DNA of 64,000 bases from Neobacillus jeddahensis. Its GTDB lineage: Bacteria; Bacillota; Bacilli; Bacillales; Cytobacillaceae. Made by a program: the position numbers and the translations under genes. Location: positions 1 through 64,000 of the forward strand of contig NZ_CCAS010000020.1 in NCBI RefSeq assembly GCF_000612625.1, given 5' to 3'. This document shows positions 43,886 to 58,602 of the stretch, one piece after another (within the stretch, counting starts at the first letter, position 1; every line of letters starts with the position of its first letter). Below the pieces are notes generated by a model. It saw nothing but the letters and a program-made list of their open reading frames with translations, had not been told where the DNA came from and did not search any database.

Positions 43886-44839
43886 CTATTTCTTTTGAAG
43901 CTCCCTTAAATCCTTTTTAAGCCACTCAATCAGTTCCCGCTCACGCTCCTCATTCATCTGCGCTGAGAATGGAGGAGTCCATTTGTAAAATCCTTCACCG
44001 TTCTTTTGACCATATTTCCTTGCTTCCACACAACGCCTCATCTCAGGTAAGGAGGTTTGATCCGTACTTAAATCTGGGAATAAGTAGCTTGAAATAGATT
44101 CAAACACATCAAGTCCGCCCATATCCGCTGATAGAAAAGGGCCTGTTACAGGAAGCCTGCGGCCTATGCTATAACGAACAGCTGCATCAATATCCTCTAT
44201 CGTTGCAACCCCTTGTTCTAATATATACTGTGCCTCGCGGAACAAGGCGTACTGAAGACGGTTCCCAATGGCACCAAGTATCTCCTTCTGAACAACAATC
44301 GGTTTTTTATTCATTTGAGTTAATAAATTTAGTGAGCGATTAACAGTATCATCAGAAGTATACTTTCCTCGAACAATTTCAACAAGTGGGATAAGATGAC
44401 CCGGGTTCCAAAAATGAGTGACCACTGTACGTTCTGGATTTTTTGTATGTAAGGCTATTTCTGATGGACTTAATCCAGATGTATTACTGGCAAGAATTGT
44501 TTCTGCACTGCATAGCTGATCCAGCTTCTGAAACCACTCTTGCTTCAAGGACAACTTTTCAGGAATGGCTTCAATAATAAAAGTAGCATCGATCAGACAC
44601 TCATTTAAATCATCTGTAAACGCTACGCGATCATCAATCTGTTCGGCTTCTCTGGATGAAATCACTTCAAATTTTTTAAGTACCTGCAGTTTTTCTGAAA
44701 ATCCTTTCTTCCCCATCTCAATATCCTCACGATCATTCCCCCAAACTTTTACCTGCAACCCCGCAAGACTAGCTGATAATGCAATCGAATGTCCCATCGT
44801 TCCAGAACCAATGATTGAAATCCTTTCATTCTTTAACAT
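43886..44839 (-). CDS. 3-hydroxyacyl-CoA dehydrogenase family protein
   Basis: This 317-aa protein has an N-terminal Rossmann fold (IGSGTMGHSIALSASLAG) and the C-terminal helical domain of the 3-hydroxyacyl-CoA dehydrogenase/L-gulonate and carnitine dehydrogenase group. The ASNTSG and HFWNPGHLIPLVEIV motifs fit members acting on free hydroxy acids as well as CoA esters. ATG 44839 is chosen for spacing from GAGGA. It is the last gene of the sigma-54 operon. The true substrate is unknown. Confidence 0.82.
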   Translation of the reverse strand: MLKNERISIIGSGTMGHSIALSASLAGLQVKVWGNDREDIEMGKKGFSEKLQVLKKFEVISSREAEQIDDRVAFTDDLNECLIDATFIIEAIPEKLSLKQEWFQKLDQLCSAETILASNTSGLSPSEIALHTKNPERTVVTHFWNPGHLIPLVEIVRGKYTSDDTVNRSLNLLTQMNKKPIVVQKEILGAIGNRLQYALFREAQYILEQGVATIEDIDAAVRYSIGRRLPVTGPFLSADMGGLDVFESISSYLFPDLSTDQTSLPEMRRCVEARKYGQKNGEGFYKWTPPFSAQMNEERERELIEWLKKDLRELQKK

Positions 44840-44860
44840 AAAAACCATCCTCTCATTCTA

Positions 44861-45622
44861 TTAAATAGCTGTCCAGCCGCCATCGACTTTAATCGTTTCT
44901 CCAGTGATAAAATTAGCTAAGTCTGCTGCAAGAAATAAAACGGCCCCCGTTACATCAGCCGGACGTGCAAGTTGCCCAAGTGGAATGCGACTCAACACGT
45001 CTTCATAAAAATGTTGGTCTTCGAACATCGTTTTTGTCATTTCTGTTTCAACAAACGTGGGTGCCACCGCGTTTACATTAATCTGGTGTTTTGCCCATTC
45101 AACAGCGAGTGCTTTTGTTAACTGAACAGCGCCTCCCTTACTTGAACAATAAGCGGCTCGTTTAAAATAACCAACAAAGGCCATTTGCGAAACAATATTA
45201 ATCACTTTTCCATGTCCTTGAGAAATCATATATTTTCCGGCCCGCTGGGTACAAAAGAACAGTCCTTTTAGGTTCGTATTCATAATTTGATCCCAGTCTG
45301 CTTCGGTCACTTCAAGTGCAAGCTTTGGAATATTGACACCCGCATTATTGACAAGAATATCAATTCCTCCCATTCCTTTGACCGCTTCATCCACCATCGT
45401 ATAGACACTTTCTACTTCTTGCATATCCGCAACAAGAAAGGAACAATCTTCGTGAAACGTTTTTAACTGTTCAACTGCCTCTAATAGATGAGATTCATTC
45501 CTTCCCGTAATAATTACGGTTGCGCCAAGGCTGGCAAAGGCTTGAGCAATATCAAAACCAATCCCTTTACTTCCCCCAGTAATTAATACCCTTTTACCAT
45601 TAAGCTCTGAAAAATATGCCAA
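44861..45622 (-). CDS. Short-chain dehydrogenase/reductase
   Basis: This 253-aa classical SDR has TGGSKGIGFDIAQ (cofactor), NNAGVN, and the catalytic YCSSK, and ends ITGETIKVDGGWTAI. The start is TTG after GGGGGAG. It oxidises or reduces a hydroxyl/ketone group on the compound handled by this operon. It lies 21 nt before the 3-hydroxyacyl-CoA dehydrogenase-like gene. Confidence 0.87.
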   Translation of the reverse strand: MAYFSELNGKRVLITGGSKGIGFDIAQAFASLGATVIITGRNESHLLEAVEQLKTFHEDCSFLVADMQEVESVYTMVDEAVKGMGGIDILVNNAGVNIPKLALEVTEADWDQIMNTNLKGLFFCTQRAGKYMISQGHGKVINIVSQMAFVGYFKRAAYCSSKGGAVQLTKALAVEWAKHQINVNAVAPTFVETEMTKTMFEDQHFYEDVLSRIPLGQLARPADVTGAVLFLAADLANFITGETIKVDGGWTAI

Positions 45623-45682
45623 GATAATCTCCCCCCTATTAAAAAGCAGGGCACCAATAAAGAAGTGACCTGCCCCAATTTA

Positions 45683-47125
45683 TTAAATAAGTCCTGTCAG
45701 CGAATATAAGCCGATAATAAAGAAGACGGCAATGGTTTTAATTACGGTTACAGCAAAAATATCACGGTAAGATTGCTTATGAGTTAGTCCACAGACTGCC
45801 AGAAGGGTAATGACGGCCCCATTATGTGGTAAAGAATCCATCCCCCCAGAAGCCATTGCTACAATCCGGTGCATAACCTCCAGTGGAATTCCGTTATCAA
45901 GAGCTGCCTGAACATACTTATCTCCCATGGCGCTTAGCGCAATCCCCATTCCGCCTGACGCCGAACCAGTGATTCCTGCTAGAACGTTGGTCGTAACTGC
46001 TCCATTCATTAATGGGTTTGTAAACGTATGGGAAATGCCATCACGGACGATACCAAAGCCAGGTAATGAAGAAATGACCCCCCCAAAACCATATTCAGAG
46101 CCAGTATTCATCGCTGCCAGCAAGGCTCCTCCGATACTCGCGTTAATTCCTGTTTTAAAGTCAAGCCTTACTGCTTTAAAATTAAATGCAAGCGTTGTCA
46201 ATATTCCAATTACCAAAGCAAGTTCCACAGACCAAACCCCAACAACTGCTGATAGCTCCACTTTTCCAAAGGTATCAAGCCCGATGCTGGAAAAATCAAA
46301 TCCATTTGGATACCACTTAGGAATAAATACAGTAAAAAATTTATTCATAACACCCACTAAAATAAGCGGCACGAATGCAAGCAGTTGCCGAAGGGTGCTA
46401 TCGGTTTCAGTTTTCGTTAATGTCATGGGAGCGGCATTGAGTTTTTCAGCCGTTGCTGCCATTTCACCCTGTGCGTCGCCAAATCCAAAATAGCCTTCTC
46501 CCGCTTTTTGTGCCTTACGGCGGCGGGATTCTAAATAAACCATGCCAAGAATAAAGACAAAAATGGCACCGATAATCCCTAATGTTGGAGCTGCATAAAT
46601 ATCCGTTTTGAAGAAAGTCGTAGGAATTACGTTTTGAATTTGAGGTGTTCCAGGAAGTGCATCCATTGTAAAGGAAATAGCTCCTAAAGCAATGGTACCA
46701 GGGATTAGTCGTTTGGGAATGTTGGCTTCTTGGAACAATTTCGCAGCAAATGGATAAGCAGCAAAAGCAACAACAAACAGACTAACGCCGCTGTAGGTGA
46801 GAATAGAGCATAAAAGGACAATTGCCAACATTGAACGTTTGGCTCCCACTACATGAACAATCGTTTTAGCAATGGATCCAGCTAAGCCTGACATCTCAAC
46901 TACTTTTCCAAAAATAGCCCCTAATAAAAAGACAGGGAAGTAGGTTTTGATAAATCCAACCATTTTTTCCATGAAAATATTAGAAAAAAACGGTAACACA
47001 TGTCCTGGGTCTGTAAGCAGGACGGCAAAGAGGGCACAAATTGGTGCAAATAAGATGACGGAGAACCCTCGGTACGCAACAAACATCAGCATACCTAAAG
47101 CTAGTAAAATAATAATAAGTTCCAT
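45683..47125 (-). CDS. GntP-family permease (gluconate/hydroxy-acid:H+ symporter)
   Basis: This 480-aa protein has about 12-14 hydrophobic segments. The family includes gluconate, D-serine and 3-hydroxybutyrate-type symporters, so it suggests that a polar organic acid is taken up by this operon. The ribosome site is GGAGG seven nt before the ATG. It lies between the HisD-like and SDR genes. Confidence 0.82.
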   Translation of the reverse strand: MELIIILLALGMLMFVAYRGFSVILFAPICALFAVLLTDPGHVLPFFSNIFMEKMVGFIKTYFPVFLLGAIFGKVVEMSGLAGSIAKTIVHVVGAKRSMLAIVLLCSILTYSGVSLFVVAFAAYPFAAKLFQEANIPKRLIPGTIALGAISFTMDALPGTPQIQNVIPTTFFKTDIYAAPTLGIIGAIFVFILGMVYLESRRRKAQKAGEGYFGFGDAQGEMAATAEKLNAAPMTLTKTETDSTLRQLLAFVPLILVGVMNKFFTVFIPKWYPNGFDFSSIGLDTFGKVELSAVVGVWSVELALVIGILTTLAFNFKAVRLDFKTGINASIGGALLAAMNTGSEYGFGGVISSLPGFGIVRDGISHTFTNPLMNGAVTTNVLAGITGSASGGMGIALSAMGDKYVQAALDNGIPLEVMHRIVAMASGGMDSLPHNGAVITLLAVCGLTHKQSYRDIFAVTVIKTIAVFFIIGLYSLTGLI

Positions 47126-47213
47126 AAACAGCCTCCATTTTGGGGTTAATTTCTTTTAGATGAGCAGCAATCAACTATCTCTAGACATTACCTGTTCGGC
47201 TTGTTTTGAAGTG

Positions 47214-47245
47214 AAGCGGCAATCATCCTTTTTAGATTGCCGCTT
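47214..47245. promoter_or_regulatory. Stable hairpin between the HisD-like and permease genes
   Basis: AAGCGGCAATC and GATTGCCGCTT form a perfect 11-bp stem with a 10-nt loop and no T-run on either side. It may protect or process the operon mRNA, giving different levels of upstream and downstream products. Confidence 0.55.
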
Positions 47246-47303
47246 CCAGTCCGCTTACCAGCGCATCGATGACTTCAGTATTCTTTTGTTACAGATTCGT
47301 ATT

Positions 47304-48596
47304 TTAGTAAGGAACCGATTCCTTTTTGTACCGACGGACTCTTAGTAATGCCTGCTCACGATGACCGGCAAAGTTTTCTAAGTGACAAAGTCTTTCAGCA
47401 TATTCCCCAATTAATGCACTGGCTTCAGCCGTTTTAACCTCTTGGTACGTGCAGGTTTTCAAGAACTTTCCAACCCACAGTCCACCCGTATAACGGGCCG
47501 CACCTTTTGTAGGCAAGGTATGATTCGTACCGATTACCTTATCACCATAAGCTACATTCGTCTTTGGTCCCAAGAATAAAGCACCATAGTTTGTCATATT
47601 CTCTAAGAAATAACGTGGATTTTCCGTCAGTACTTCTACATGTTCGTAAGCAAGCTTATCTGCTTCAACCACGGCTTCCTTCATACTATTAACAACAATG
47701 ATTTGTCCGTATTCCTGCCAAGCAACACGAGCAACATCGGCCGTTTCCAGCGTTTGAAGCTGACGTTCAATTTCCTTAACCGTTTCATTGGCAAGCTCTA
47801 CTGATGTAGTAATAAGCGCTGCTGGAGATGTTGGTCCATGTTCCGCTTGGCCAAGTAAATCCGTTGCGACGATTTCTGCATCCGATGTTTCGTCAGCAAT
47901 AACCAGCACCTCGGTCGGACCAGCCAGAAGGTCAATACCCACCCGACCGAACAGCTGCCGCTTTGCTTCAGCAACAAATGCATTTCCTGGCCCTACTAAC
48001 ATATCTACCTTTTCAATGGTTTCGGTTCCAATTGCCATCGCAGCCATTGCTTGAACGCCACCGAGCAAGTAAATTTCATCTGCACCTGCAAGCGCCATTG
48101 CTGTAATAGTTGCAGCTGGTATCTCCCCATTAATCGGAGGAGTACAAGCGATGACCCGTTTCACTCCTGCCACCTTAGCTGTCAGGACACTCATGTGAGC
48201 AGATGCCACCATCGGGTATCTTCCGCCTGGAATATAGCAGCCCACACTGTTGACAGGGATATTTTTATGACCTAGAAAAACTCCCGGTAGTGTTTCTACC
48301 TCGATATCCGATAAGGCGGATTTCTGTACTTCAGCAAACCGACGAATTTGTTCTTGAGCAAATTTAATATCATGAATGGTTTCTTCCGGGACACTTTGGA
48401 TGATTTCGTTTATTTGTTGTTGAGAAAGCCTAAAGCTTTCTGGTGACCATTTATCAAACTTCTCTGAATAAGCACGTACGGCCGTATCACCGTTCGATTC
48501 AATTTCCGCAAGAATATTTTTGACGGTCTCAGAGACCTGTGCAGCTTGTACAGCAAGTTCTTCTTTTGTTTTTCCTGCTTTCAAAAACCTCGCCAT
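47304..48596 (-). CDS. Histidinol dehydrogenase family protein, catabolic
   Basis: This 430-aa protein of the HisD fold has [31 protein letters not shown] and the Zn/catalytic [10 protein letters not shown] stretch. No histidine genes are near, and the operon is catabolic, so the substrate is probably another hydroxymethyl compound oxidised twice to an acid. HpsN (dihydroxypropanesulfonate 3-dehydrogenase) is a known example in this family. The start at 48596 is placed eight nt after AGAGGAG. It should not be counted as the cell's biosynthetic hisD. Confidence 0.78.
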   Translation of the reverse strand: MARFLKAGKTKEELAVQAAQVSETVKNILAEIESNGDTAVRAYSEKFDKWSPESFRLSQQQINEIIQSVPEETIHDIKFAQEQIRRFAEVQKSALSDIEVETLPGVFLGHKNIPVNSVGCYIPGGRYPMVASAHMSVLTAKVAGVKRVIACTPPINGEIPAATITAMALAGADEIYLLGGVQAMAAMAIGTETIEKVDMLVGPGNAFVAEAKRQLFGRVGIDLLAGPTEVLVIADETSDAEIVATDLLGQAEHGPTSPAALITTSVELANETVKEIERQLQTLETADVARVAWQEYGQIIVVNSMKEAVVEADKLAYEHVEVLTENPRYFLENMTNYGALFLGPKTNVAYGDKVIGTNHTLPTKGAARYTGGLWVGKFLKTCTYQEVKTAEASALIGEYAERLCHLENFAGHREQALLRVRRYKKESVPY

Positions 48597-48731
48597 GATC
48601 ATATCTCCTCTTTTCACCATTTATTGTCTATGTATCTTTTTACCGGGTGAAGAGTCCAACCGGCAGTTCTATACTTGACTAGGCTTTGCTTTTAAGGTCT
48701 ATAAGTCTGACAAACTAGTCGATTCTTACGA

Positions 48732-50192
48732 TTAGTAACGGGCTGTCAGCATTTTTTTACGTGTATAAAATTCAACGCCATCTCGTCCATTGGCATGTAA
48801 ATCACCATAGAAGGATTTTTTATAGCCAGAGAATGGGAAGAAGGCCATTGGTGCTGGAACCCCCATGTTAACCCCTAACATACCGGCATCAATATCTTCA
48901 CGGAACTGTCTAACTGCTTTTGCACTATCTGTGAACAAGCAGGCACCATTTGCAAATTCGGATTGATTAGTAATTTCAATCGCTTCCGTTAAATCTTCAG
49001 CACGAACGATGGAAAGAACGGGTGCAAAGATCTCATCCTGCCAAATTTTCATCTGAGGAGTCACTTTGTCAAAAATAGTTGGTCCTACAAAGTATCCTTG
49101 GCCGCTTGTTGCCGCATCATTTCTTCCGTCACGAATGAGCAGGGCACCTTCGTTTTCACCAATTTCAATATATTTTACTGTTCGTTCTTTATGAGATTCA
49201 CGGATAACTGGCCCTAAAAAAGTTCCCTCTTCAAGACCGTTGCCAATTTTCATTTCTTCCGCTTCTTTAACAAGTCGTGCAACCAATTTATCAGCAACGT
49301 CTCCAACCGCTACCACTACTGCACAGGCCATACAGCGTTCACCAGCTGAACCAAAAGCCGCACCGATAATATTTGTAACTGTCACATCAAGGTCAGCATC
49401 TGGAAGTACAATAGAATGGTTTTTTGCTCCGGCAAGGGCTTGTACTCGTTTACCGTTTGCTGCCGCTGTTTTGTAAACATATTCAGCAACCGGCTGAGAA
49501 CCTACAAAGGATACCGCTTTAATGTCTTTATGCTCTAGAATGCCATTCACCACATCATGGGCCCCGTGAACGATGTTTAGGACACCATCTGGAAGACCAG
49601 CTTCCTTAAATAACTCTGCTAAACGGTTCGCAAGCAATGGTGTCCGTTCCGATGGTTTTAGTATAAAGGTATTTCCACAAGCAATCGCTAGTGGGAACAT
49701 CCAACAAGGAACCATCATTGGAAAATTAAATGGTGTAATTCCTCCAACAACTCCAATAGGATAGCGGTACATTCCAGATTCAATTCCAGTTGCAATATCA
49801 GGAAGCTGTGTGCCCATCATCAAGGTTGGAGCTCCAGCAGCAAATTCTACACATTCTATTCCACGTTGTACTTCTCCATATGCCTCTGCAAAGCTTTTTC
49901 CATTTTCAACTGTAATCAAGCGGGCAAGCTCATCCCAATTCTCTACTAGCAATTGCTGATACCGAAACAGGATGCGGGCACGCTTAGGAACAGCAACGTT
50001 TTTCCAAGACTGATAAGCCTTCTTTGCAACGGCTGCAGCCTTGTCCAGATCTTCTCTGCTGCTCAGTGGAACATAGGCTAGCACTTCACCTGTTGCCGGG
50101 TTTGGAACCGCTTCTGTTTTTTCAGACGAAGAAGCGATCCATTCTCCGCCAATAAAGTTTTTTAGTATTTTTGTTTCGATTGATACTGCCAT
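48732..50192 (-). CDS. Aldehyde dehydrogenase, methylmalonate-semialdehyde dehydrogenase type
   Basis: This 486-aa ALDH is of the CoA-acylating MmsA/IolA group. Features are [32 protein letters not shown] and the catalytic cysteine in GERCMACA (about 285). It would turn a semialdehyde into an acyl-CoA. The start at 50192 has GAGAGGGG upstream. It follows the alcohol dehydrogenase gene by 22 nt. Confidence 0.87.
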   Translation of the reverse strand: MAVSIETKILKNFIGGEWIASSSEKTEAVPNPATGEVLAYVPLSSREDLDKAAAVAKKAYQSWKNVAVPKRARILFRYQQLLVENWDELARLITVENGKSFAEAYGEVQRGIECVEFAAGAPTLMMGTQLPDIATGIESGMYRYPIGVVGGITPFNFPMMVPCWMFPLAIACGNTFILKPSERTPLLANRLAELFKEAGLPDGVLNIVHGAHDVVNGILEHKDIKAVSFVGSQPVAEYVYKTAAANGKRVQALAGAKNHSIVLPDADLDVTVTNIIGAAFGSAGERCMACAVVVAVGDVADKLVARLVKEAEEMKIGNGLEEGTFLGPVIRESHKERTVKYIEIGENEGALLIRDGRNDAATSGQGYFVGPTIFDKVTPQMKIWQDEIFAPVLSIVRAEDLTEAIEITNQSEFANGACLFTDSAKAVRQFREDIDAGMLGVNMGVPAPMAFFPFSGYKKSFYGDLHANGRDGVEFYTRKKMLTARY

Positions 50193-50214
50193 GTGTTTTT
50201 CCCCTCTCAAACTA

Positions 50215-51414
50215 TTATTTGCTTACTTTTTCAAGTACAGTAAAGTCATAGTCATAACAAATATGATACAAATCAATAATCTCTTCATGACTTGGAACGC
50301 GTGGATTATTTCCAGGACTTCCACTTGCCAACGCATCTGTTGCCATCTTGGAAACGACTTCATTGAATTTCTCCTCGTCCAATCCATATGTTTTCATATT
50401 AGGTATATGTAAATCACGACAGAGTTTCTTCACTTCATTCACTGTTACTTCAGCAAGTTCCTCATTTTTCAACGATTTCAAATCTGGCCGTAATACCCTG
50501 CCAATCACAGCTAAACGCTCAATTGCACTTTCTTTCGTATATTCAAGAACTGCTGGAAGCAGCATGGCATTGGACACACCGTGTGGGACATGGAATAAAG
50601 CGCCAATTGGCCGGGACATTCCATGCACAAGGGTAACCGAAGCATTTGTAAAAGCTAAACCCGCCTGCATGGAAGCGAAAGCCATCTTTTCCCTTGCATC
50701 TTGATCGTGTCCATTTATGTAGGCAGTACGGAGATTGTTCACAATTAACTCAATTGCTGATAGGGCAAGATTATCTGTCAGCGGCTGAGCAACACGTGAA
50801 ATAAAGGCCTCCATTGCATGACATAGGGCATCTACTCCAGTCGCTGCTGTCACATGCGGCGGAGATGAATACGTTAATACTGGATCGACAATCGCCACCT
50901 GCGGAATAAACGCAGGATTTTTTATCATCATTTTAATATCGTCTTTTGTATTGGTTATGACCGTAACACTCGTGACTTCCGATCCGGTACCGGCAGTGGT
51001 TGGAATCGTAATAAGTGGAATCGGATTCTCTGTCACAGTTTTTTTCCCGCCCATATAATCCCCGATATAGCCGTCATTTGTTGCAAGCACTGCAACGGCC
51101 TTTGCTGCATCCAGACAGCTGCCTCCCCCAATCGTAACAATCACATCACATTGCTGATCTTGGAAAATGGTTAATGCTTCAGATACATGCTCATCTGTTG
51201 GCTCAGAATTTACTTCTAAATAGGGGACTGTTGTTAAACCAGCCTCTTCTAGATATTCCTGGCACCTTTTTACATTGCCAATTTGGCTCATGATTTTATC
51301 ACTAATAATTAATGCCTTTTTCCCAAGAAGTGCCGCCTGTTCGCCGAGCTTCGTTAATGAATCATTCCCATAAAAAACAGTCTGTGGCATCCGAAATTCT
51401 GAAAACCCTTTCAA
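50215..51414 (-). CDS. Iron-containing alcohol dehydrogenase
   Basis: This 399-aa group III alcohol dehydrogenase has the NAD motif [13 protein letters not shown] (about 97-109) and metal ligands in [20 protein letters not shown] and [10 protein letters not shown]. It oxidises an alcohol to an aldehyde or the reverse. It is the first gene after the sigma-54 promoter, and the downstream ALDH would use its aldehyde product. Confidence 0.88.
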   Translation of the reverse strand: MKGFSEFRMPQTVFYGNDSLTKLGEQAALLGKKALIISDKIMSQIGNVKRCQEYLEEAGLTTVPYLEVNSEPTDEHVSEALTIFQDQQCDVIVTIGGGSCLDAAKAVAVLATNDGYIGDYMGGKKTVTENPIPLITIPTTAGTGSEVTSVTVITNTKDDIKMMIKNPAFIPQVAIVDPVLTYSSPPHVTAATGVDALCHAMEAFISRVAQPLTDNLALSAIELIVNNLRTAYINGHDQDAREKMAFASMQAGLAFTNASVTLVHGMSRPIGALFHVPHGVSNAMLLPAVLEYTKESAIERLAVIGRVLRPDLKSLKNEELAEVTVNEVKKLCRDLHIPNMKTYGLDEEKFNEVVSKMATDALASGSPGNNPRVPSHEEIIDLYHICYDYDFTVLEKVSK

Positions 51415-51447
51415 TTTTATTCCCTCCTTTGATTACACTTTAATAAA

Positions 51448-51464
51448 TGCAAGAAGTGTGCCAA
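51448..51464 (-). promoter_or_regulatory. Sigma-54 (-24/-12) promoter of the dehydrogenase operon
   Basis: On the minus strand TTGGCACACTTCTTGCA has the TGGCAC and TTGCA blocks with the required five-base spacing, essentially the full consensus. It ends 34 nt before the alcohol dehydrogenase start. A sigma-54 gene (61204-62526) and a sigma-54 activator gene (51558-53384) are both in the window. Confidence 0.92.
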
Positions 51465-51515
51465 ATCAAAAAGTAGGAATATAACAAATATTTAAACTAT
51501 TAAACCGTCCTTATC

Positions 51516-51546
51516 ATCATACACTTATGTACGGCAAGTGTATGAT
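51516..51546. promoter_or_regulatory. Palindrome, probable enhancer site for the sigma-54 activator
   Basis: ATCATACACTT and AAGTGTATGAT are perfectly complementary with a 9-nt gap, lying 50-80 bp upstream of the sigma-54 promoter and just after the activator gene. No T-run follows on the minus strand, so it is not a typical terminator. Confidence 0.65.
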
Positions 51547-51557
51547 TCTCCGAACAC

Positions 51558-53384
51558 TTACTGACGAATTTCATACTTTTTTAGTTTTTCATATAATGTT
51601 GATCGCTGAATACCCAGTCTTCGTGCAGTAGCTGCTTTATTACCATTTGATTCAAGAAGGGCTCTCATGATTAATTCCTTTTCCCTCATATATACTGTAT
51701 CTTTTATGTTGGTTAACAGATCCTTATCAGCATCAATTGCTGGAGAAGCTGTTCGATCTGCCCTATCGAATTCGTGGAATTTTTGTGGTAAATCGTGTAC
51801 CTGAATAATATTTGAGTCTGATAAACTCACAAGCATTTCAACTGTATTGACAAGTTCCCTGACATTTCCTGGCCAACGATAATTCATAAGAACTGCCATA
51901 GTCTCACTTGATAAAGACTTTAGCCCCAATCCAAACCGTTCTGAAAAATGGGTAAGGTACTGCAAAAGCAATTCCGGAATATCTTCTCTACGTTCCCTAA
52001 GCGAGGGGATTTCAATTCGAATGATATTCAAGCGGTAGTAAAGATCCTCCCTAAATTTCCCCTCTATTACCATGGATTCCAGCTTTTGATTAGTTGCGGC
52101 TACAATTCTAACATCAACCTTATGTTTAGCTATTCCGCCCACCCGCTCTATCTCTCGTTCCTGCAAGGCGCGAAGTATTTTAGATTGCATAAATAAAGGC
52201 ATATCCCCCACTTCATCAAGAAATAACGTCCCTTTGTGTGCAAGTTCAAACTTACCAGGTTTACCACCTTTTTTTGCACCGGTGAAAGCCCCTTCTTCAT
52301 AGCCAAATAATTCTGCCTCTAGGAGATGCTCCGGTATCGCGGCACAGTTGACGCTAATGAAAGGTCCTTCTGCAAATGGACTTAATTCATGGATCGCTTT
52401 CGCAAACATTTCCTTTCCTGTCCCACTTTCACCTGTAATAAGGACAGTGGACGGGGTCTTAGCAACCTTATGAGCCATTCGTTTAACTGCTTGGATCTTC
52501 TCACTCTGGCCGATAATCCGAGCAAATCCATCAGGTAAATTGGGCGTGGTAACAGGAATGTCTTTTATGATATTTCCTGAAACCTGACGCGATAACTCCT
52601 GCATACGGCCGAGAATATCATAAAGCTCTGTAACCCCTTCAAAAATCAGCATTCCTATGGCCCCAACTACTTTCCCATCTTTCCAGATGGGAATTCGATG
52701 AACGACCATATCTTGTCCCTGAATACGTTGTATATAGCCTTTTTCAGCTACTCCTGTTTGAATAACAATATGAAGCCGGGTATTTTCGATAATCGTGCTC
52801 ACATGCTTTCCAATTACTTCCTCACGTTTTTTTCCAATAAATCGGGCATAGGCATTATTAAACTCTTTGATGTATCCATTTGCATCAATGACCGCAATAC
52901 CTTCGTAGGCACTTTCAAGAATGGTACTTAATGTCTCGGCAATATGTAGTGTTTCTTGTAGTTGGTCTATATGTTTTGCATAAGATTTTAAAATATCTGT
53001 ACGTGTTAATACACCGACGAGTCTCCCCGTTTCATCCACTACGGGGAGACGACCCACAGGGAGTTCGTACGCTGTTGTAATAGTATCATCTTTTTCAATC
53101 GTGATCACTGATTGCGTCATCACTTCCGCAACAGGCCTATCAGGCGAGACTCCTTTCAAGAAGCAATTCATTAAGCGAGTTCTGGTAATTAAACCGACTA
53201 CTCGTGTATCTTTATTAACCACTGGCAAACCGTCAATTCGGTAGGTTTGCAAAATCGAAATAGCTTCTTTAATTGTTTGAGTAGGAAAAACGGTATGTGG
53301 ATTAGTTGACATCCATTTCCAAACTTGGTCAGAACCATCTAGATTCCTCATCCTTGTGTCCTTTTTCTCTTCATTTACTAGCAT
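51558..53384 (-). CDS. Sigma-54-dependent activator with two CBS domains, PAS and AAA+
   Basis: This 608-aa bacterial enhancer-binding protein has tandem CBS domains (about 20-145) likely to bind an adenine nucleotide or metabolite, a PAS domain (about 150-260), and an AAA+ domain (about 290-530). The AAA+ domain has Walker [12 protein letters not shown], the sigma-54-contacting [10 protein letters not shown], and [10 protein letters not shown] Fis-type HTH ([22 protein letters not shown]) is at the C-terminus. The start at 53384 has GGGAGG eight nt upstream. It lies directly upstream of the operon it probably switches on. Confidence 0.92.
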   Translation of the reverse strand: MLVNEEKKDTRMRNLDGSDQVWKWMSTNPHTVFPTQTIKEAISILQTYRIDGLPVVNKDTRVVGLITRTRLMNCFLKGVSPDRPVAEVMTQSVITIEKDDTITTAYELPVGRLPVVDETGRLVGVLTRTDILKSYAKHIDQLQETLHIAETLSTILESAYEGIAVIDANGYIKEFNNAYARFIGKKREEVIGKHVSTIIENTRLHIVIQTGVAEKGYIQRIQGQDMVVHRIPIWKDGKVVGAIGMLIFEGVTELYDILGRMQELSRQVSGNIIKDIPVTTPNLPDGFARIIGQSEKIQAVKRMAHKVAKTPSTVLITGESGTGKEMFAKAIHELSPFAEGPFISVNCAAIPEHLLEAELFGYEEGAFTGAKKGGKPGKFELAHKGTLFLDEVGDMPLFMQSKILRALQEREIERVGGIAKHKVDVRIVAATNQKLESMVIEGKFREDLYYRLNIIRIEIPSLRERREDIPELLLQYLTHFSERFGLGLKSLSSETMAVLMNYRWPGNVRELVNTVEMLVSLSDSNIIQVHDLPQKFHEFDRADRTASPAIDADKDLLTNIKDTVYMREKELIMRALLESNGNKAATARRLGIQRSTLYEKLKKYEIRQ

Positions 53385-53520
53385 TATTACAGCCTCCCCA
53401 AAAAATGTAAGCATCAACTAACACTAGTGTACAACATTTCAATTCTTAATAGTGTCTATTTTCTGACATATGTCCATAAAGACCTACACATTAGCTATAT
53501 TATTAAAAAACTCACCATAC

Positions 53521-53570
53521 AAAAAGCCCCTCGGCCTGGTGATTAACACCATTAGCCGGGGGGCTCTTTT
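53521..53570 (-). terminator. Terminator of the glycolytic operon after eno
   Basis: A long GC-rich stem (GAGCCCCCCGGC with GCCGAGGGGCTTTTT on the minus strand) with an inner GGTG/CACC helix lies 30 nt after the eno stop. Confidence 0.9.
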
Positions 53571-53599
53571 ATTCCTTAACATTCCTTTTTACAAAAGAA

Positions 53600-54898
<1,299 letters not shown>

Positions 54899-54938
54899 TT
54901 AATTTCTCTCCTTCAAAATAAAATTTATTCCGCATTAA

Positions 54939-55031
54939 GGGGCAGTAAGCCCTCTCTCAAGCGGTTTGTAAGTTTGGAGCTAGCTGCCCCATTGGCTTCA
55001 CTAACCCTCAGTGGCAAAAACCACCACTGAG
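54939..55031 (-). promoter_or_regulatory. Two RNA hairpins between gpmI and eno
   Basis: CTCAGTGG/CCACTGAG (55007-55031) and GGGGCAG/CTGCCCC (54939-54990) are perfect stems in the operon spacer. Neither has a T-run, so they are probably processing or stabilising structures that adjust eno expression relative to the upstream genes. Confidence 0.5.
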
Positions 55032-55043
55032 CGAAGTTTCACC

Positions 55044-57366
<2,323 letters not shown>

Positions 57367-57376
57367 TCAATCAAGC

Positions 57377-58561
57377 TTATTTATCGTTTAAAGCGACTAC
57401 TCCTGGCAATTCTTTGCCTTCCATAAATTCAAGCGATGCGCCACCGCCTGTAGAAATATGGCTCATTTTATCGGCTAAATCAAACTTTTCAACTGCTGCT
57501 GCAGAATCCCCGCCGCCAATGACTGAATATGTACCTTCTGCTCCAGCAAGTGCTTCGGCAACGGCTTTTGTACCATTAGCAAACTTATCAATCTCAAACA
57601 CACCCATTGGTCCGTTCCAAATAACAAGTTTTGATTTTTGAATAACATCACGGTAAATTTCTGCTGTTTTTGGACCGATATCAAGTGCTTCCCAATCGGC
57701 AGGGATTTCTTCAATCGCTACCACTTTAGAATTCGCATCTGCAGAGAAATCATCCGCTACTACAACATCAACCGGCATGTAGAAATTTACGCCTTTTTGT
57801 TTTGCCTTCTCGATAAAAGAGTTCGCAAGATCAAGTTTATCTGCTTCTAATAATGATTTACCCACTTCATGGCCTTGTGCTTTAACGAATGTATAAGCTA
57901 AACCACCGCCGATAATTAGGTTATCAACTAATTCAAGAAGGTTTTCAATAACACCGATCTTGTCCTTTACCTTTGCACCACCGATAATCGCTGTAAACGG
58001 ACGCTCAGGATTGGAAAGGGCTTTACCAAGTACATCAAGTTCCTTTTCCATTAACAATCCAGAAACGGCTGGAAGGTAATGAGCAATTCCTTCTGTTGAA
58101 GCGTGGGCACGGTGTGCTGCTCCGAATGCATCATTCACATATACATCAGCAAGTTCAGCAAAAGATTTTGCTAGTTCAGCATCATTCTTTTCTTCACCTG
58201 GATAGAAGCGGACGTTTTCAAGAAGAAGGACATCGCCTTCAGACATTGCGTTGATCAAGGCTTTAACAGAGTCACCATACGCCTCATCTGCCTTTTTCAC
58301 ATCTTTTCCAAGAAGTTCAGAAAGTCTAACCCCTACAGGAGTTAAGCGCATTTCTTCGACTACTTTACCTTTTGGACGACCAAAATGACTTGCTAGAATG
58401 ACTTTTGCTCCTTGCTCCACTAAATATTGAATAGTAGGCAATGCCGCACGAATTCGCGTTTCGTCAGTGATTTTTCCTTCTTGCATTGGAACGTTAAAAT
58501 CTACTCGGCAAAATACGCGTTTTCCTTTTACATCAATGTCTTTAAGTGTTTTTTTGTTCAT
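57377..58561 (-). CDS. pgk: Phosphoglycerate kinase
   Basis: This 394-aa enzyme makes ATP from 1,3-bisphosphoglycerate. RVDFNVPMQ near the N-terminus and the C-terminal nucleotide loop [12 protein letters not shown] identify it. AGAGGAGG precedes the ATG. A terminator-like hairpin lies between it and gap. Confidence 0.98.
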   Translation of the reverse strand: MNKKTLKDIDVKGKRVFCRVDFNVPMQEGKITDETRIRAALPTIQYLVEQGAKVILASHFGRPKGKVVEEMRLTPVGVRLSELLGKDVKKADEAYGDSVKALINAMSEGDVLLLENVRFYPGEEKNDAELAKSFAELADVYVNDAFGAAHRAHASTEGIAHYLPAVSGLLMEKELDVLGKALSNPERPFTAIIGGAKVKDKIGVIENLLELVDNLIIGGGLAYTFVKAQGHEVGKSLLEADKLDLANSFIEKAKQKGVNFYMPVDVVVADDFSADANSKVVAIEEIPADWEALDIGPKTAEIYRDVIQKSKLVIWNGPMGVFEIDKFANGTKAVAEALAGAEGTYSVIGGGDSAAAVEKFDLADKMSHISTGGGASLEFMEGKELPGVVALNDK

Positions 58562-58602
58562 GTAAAAGACCTCCTCTAGTATTGGACGCTCTTCATTTCA
58601 TA

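Noticed and set aside
47304-48596. Biosynthetic histidinol dehydrogenase (hisD)
   Set aside because: No other his gene is nearby and the gene sits in a sigma-54 catabolic operon, so the fold is right but the histidine role is not supported.
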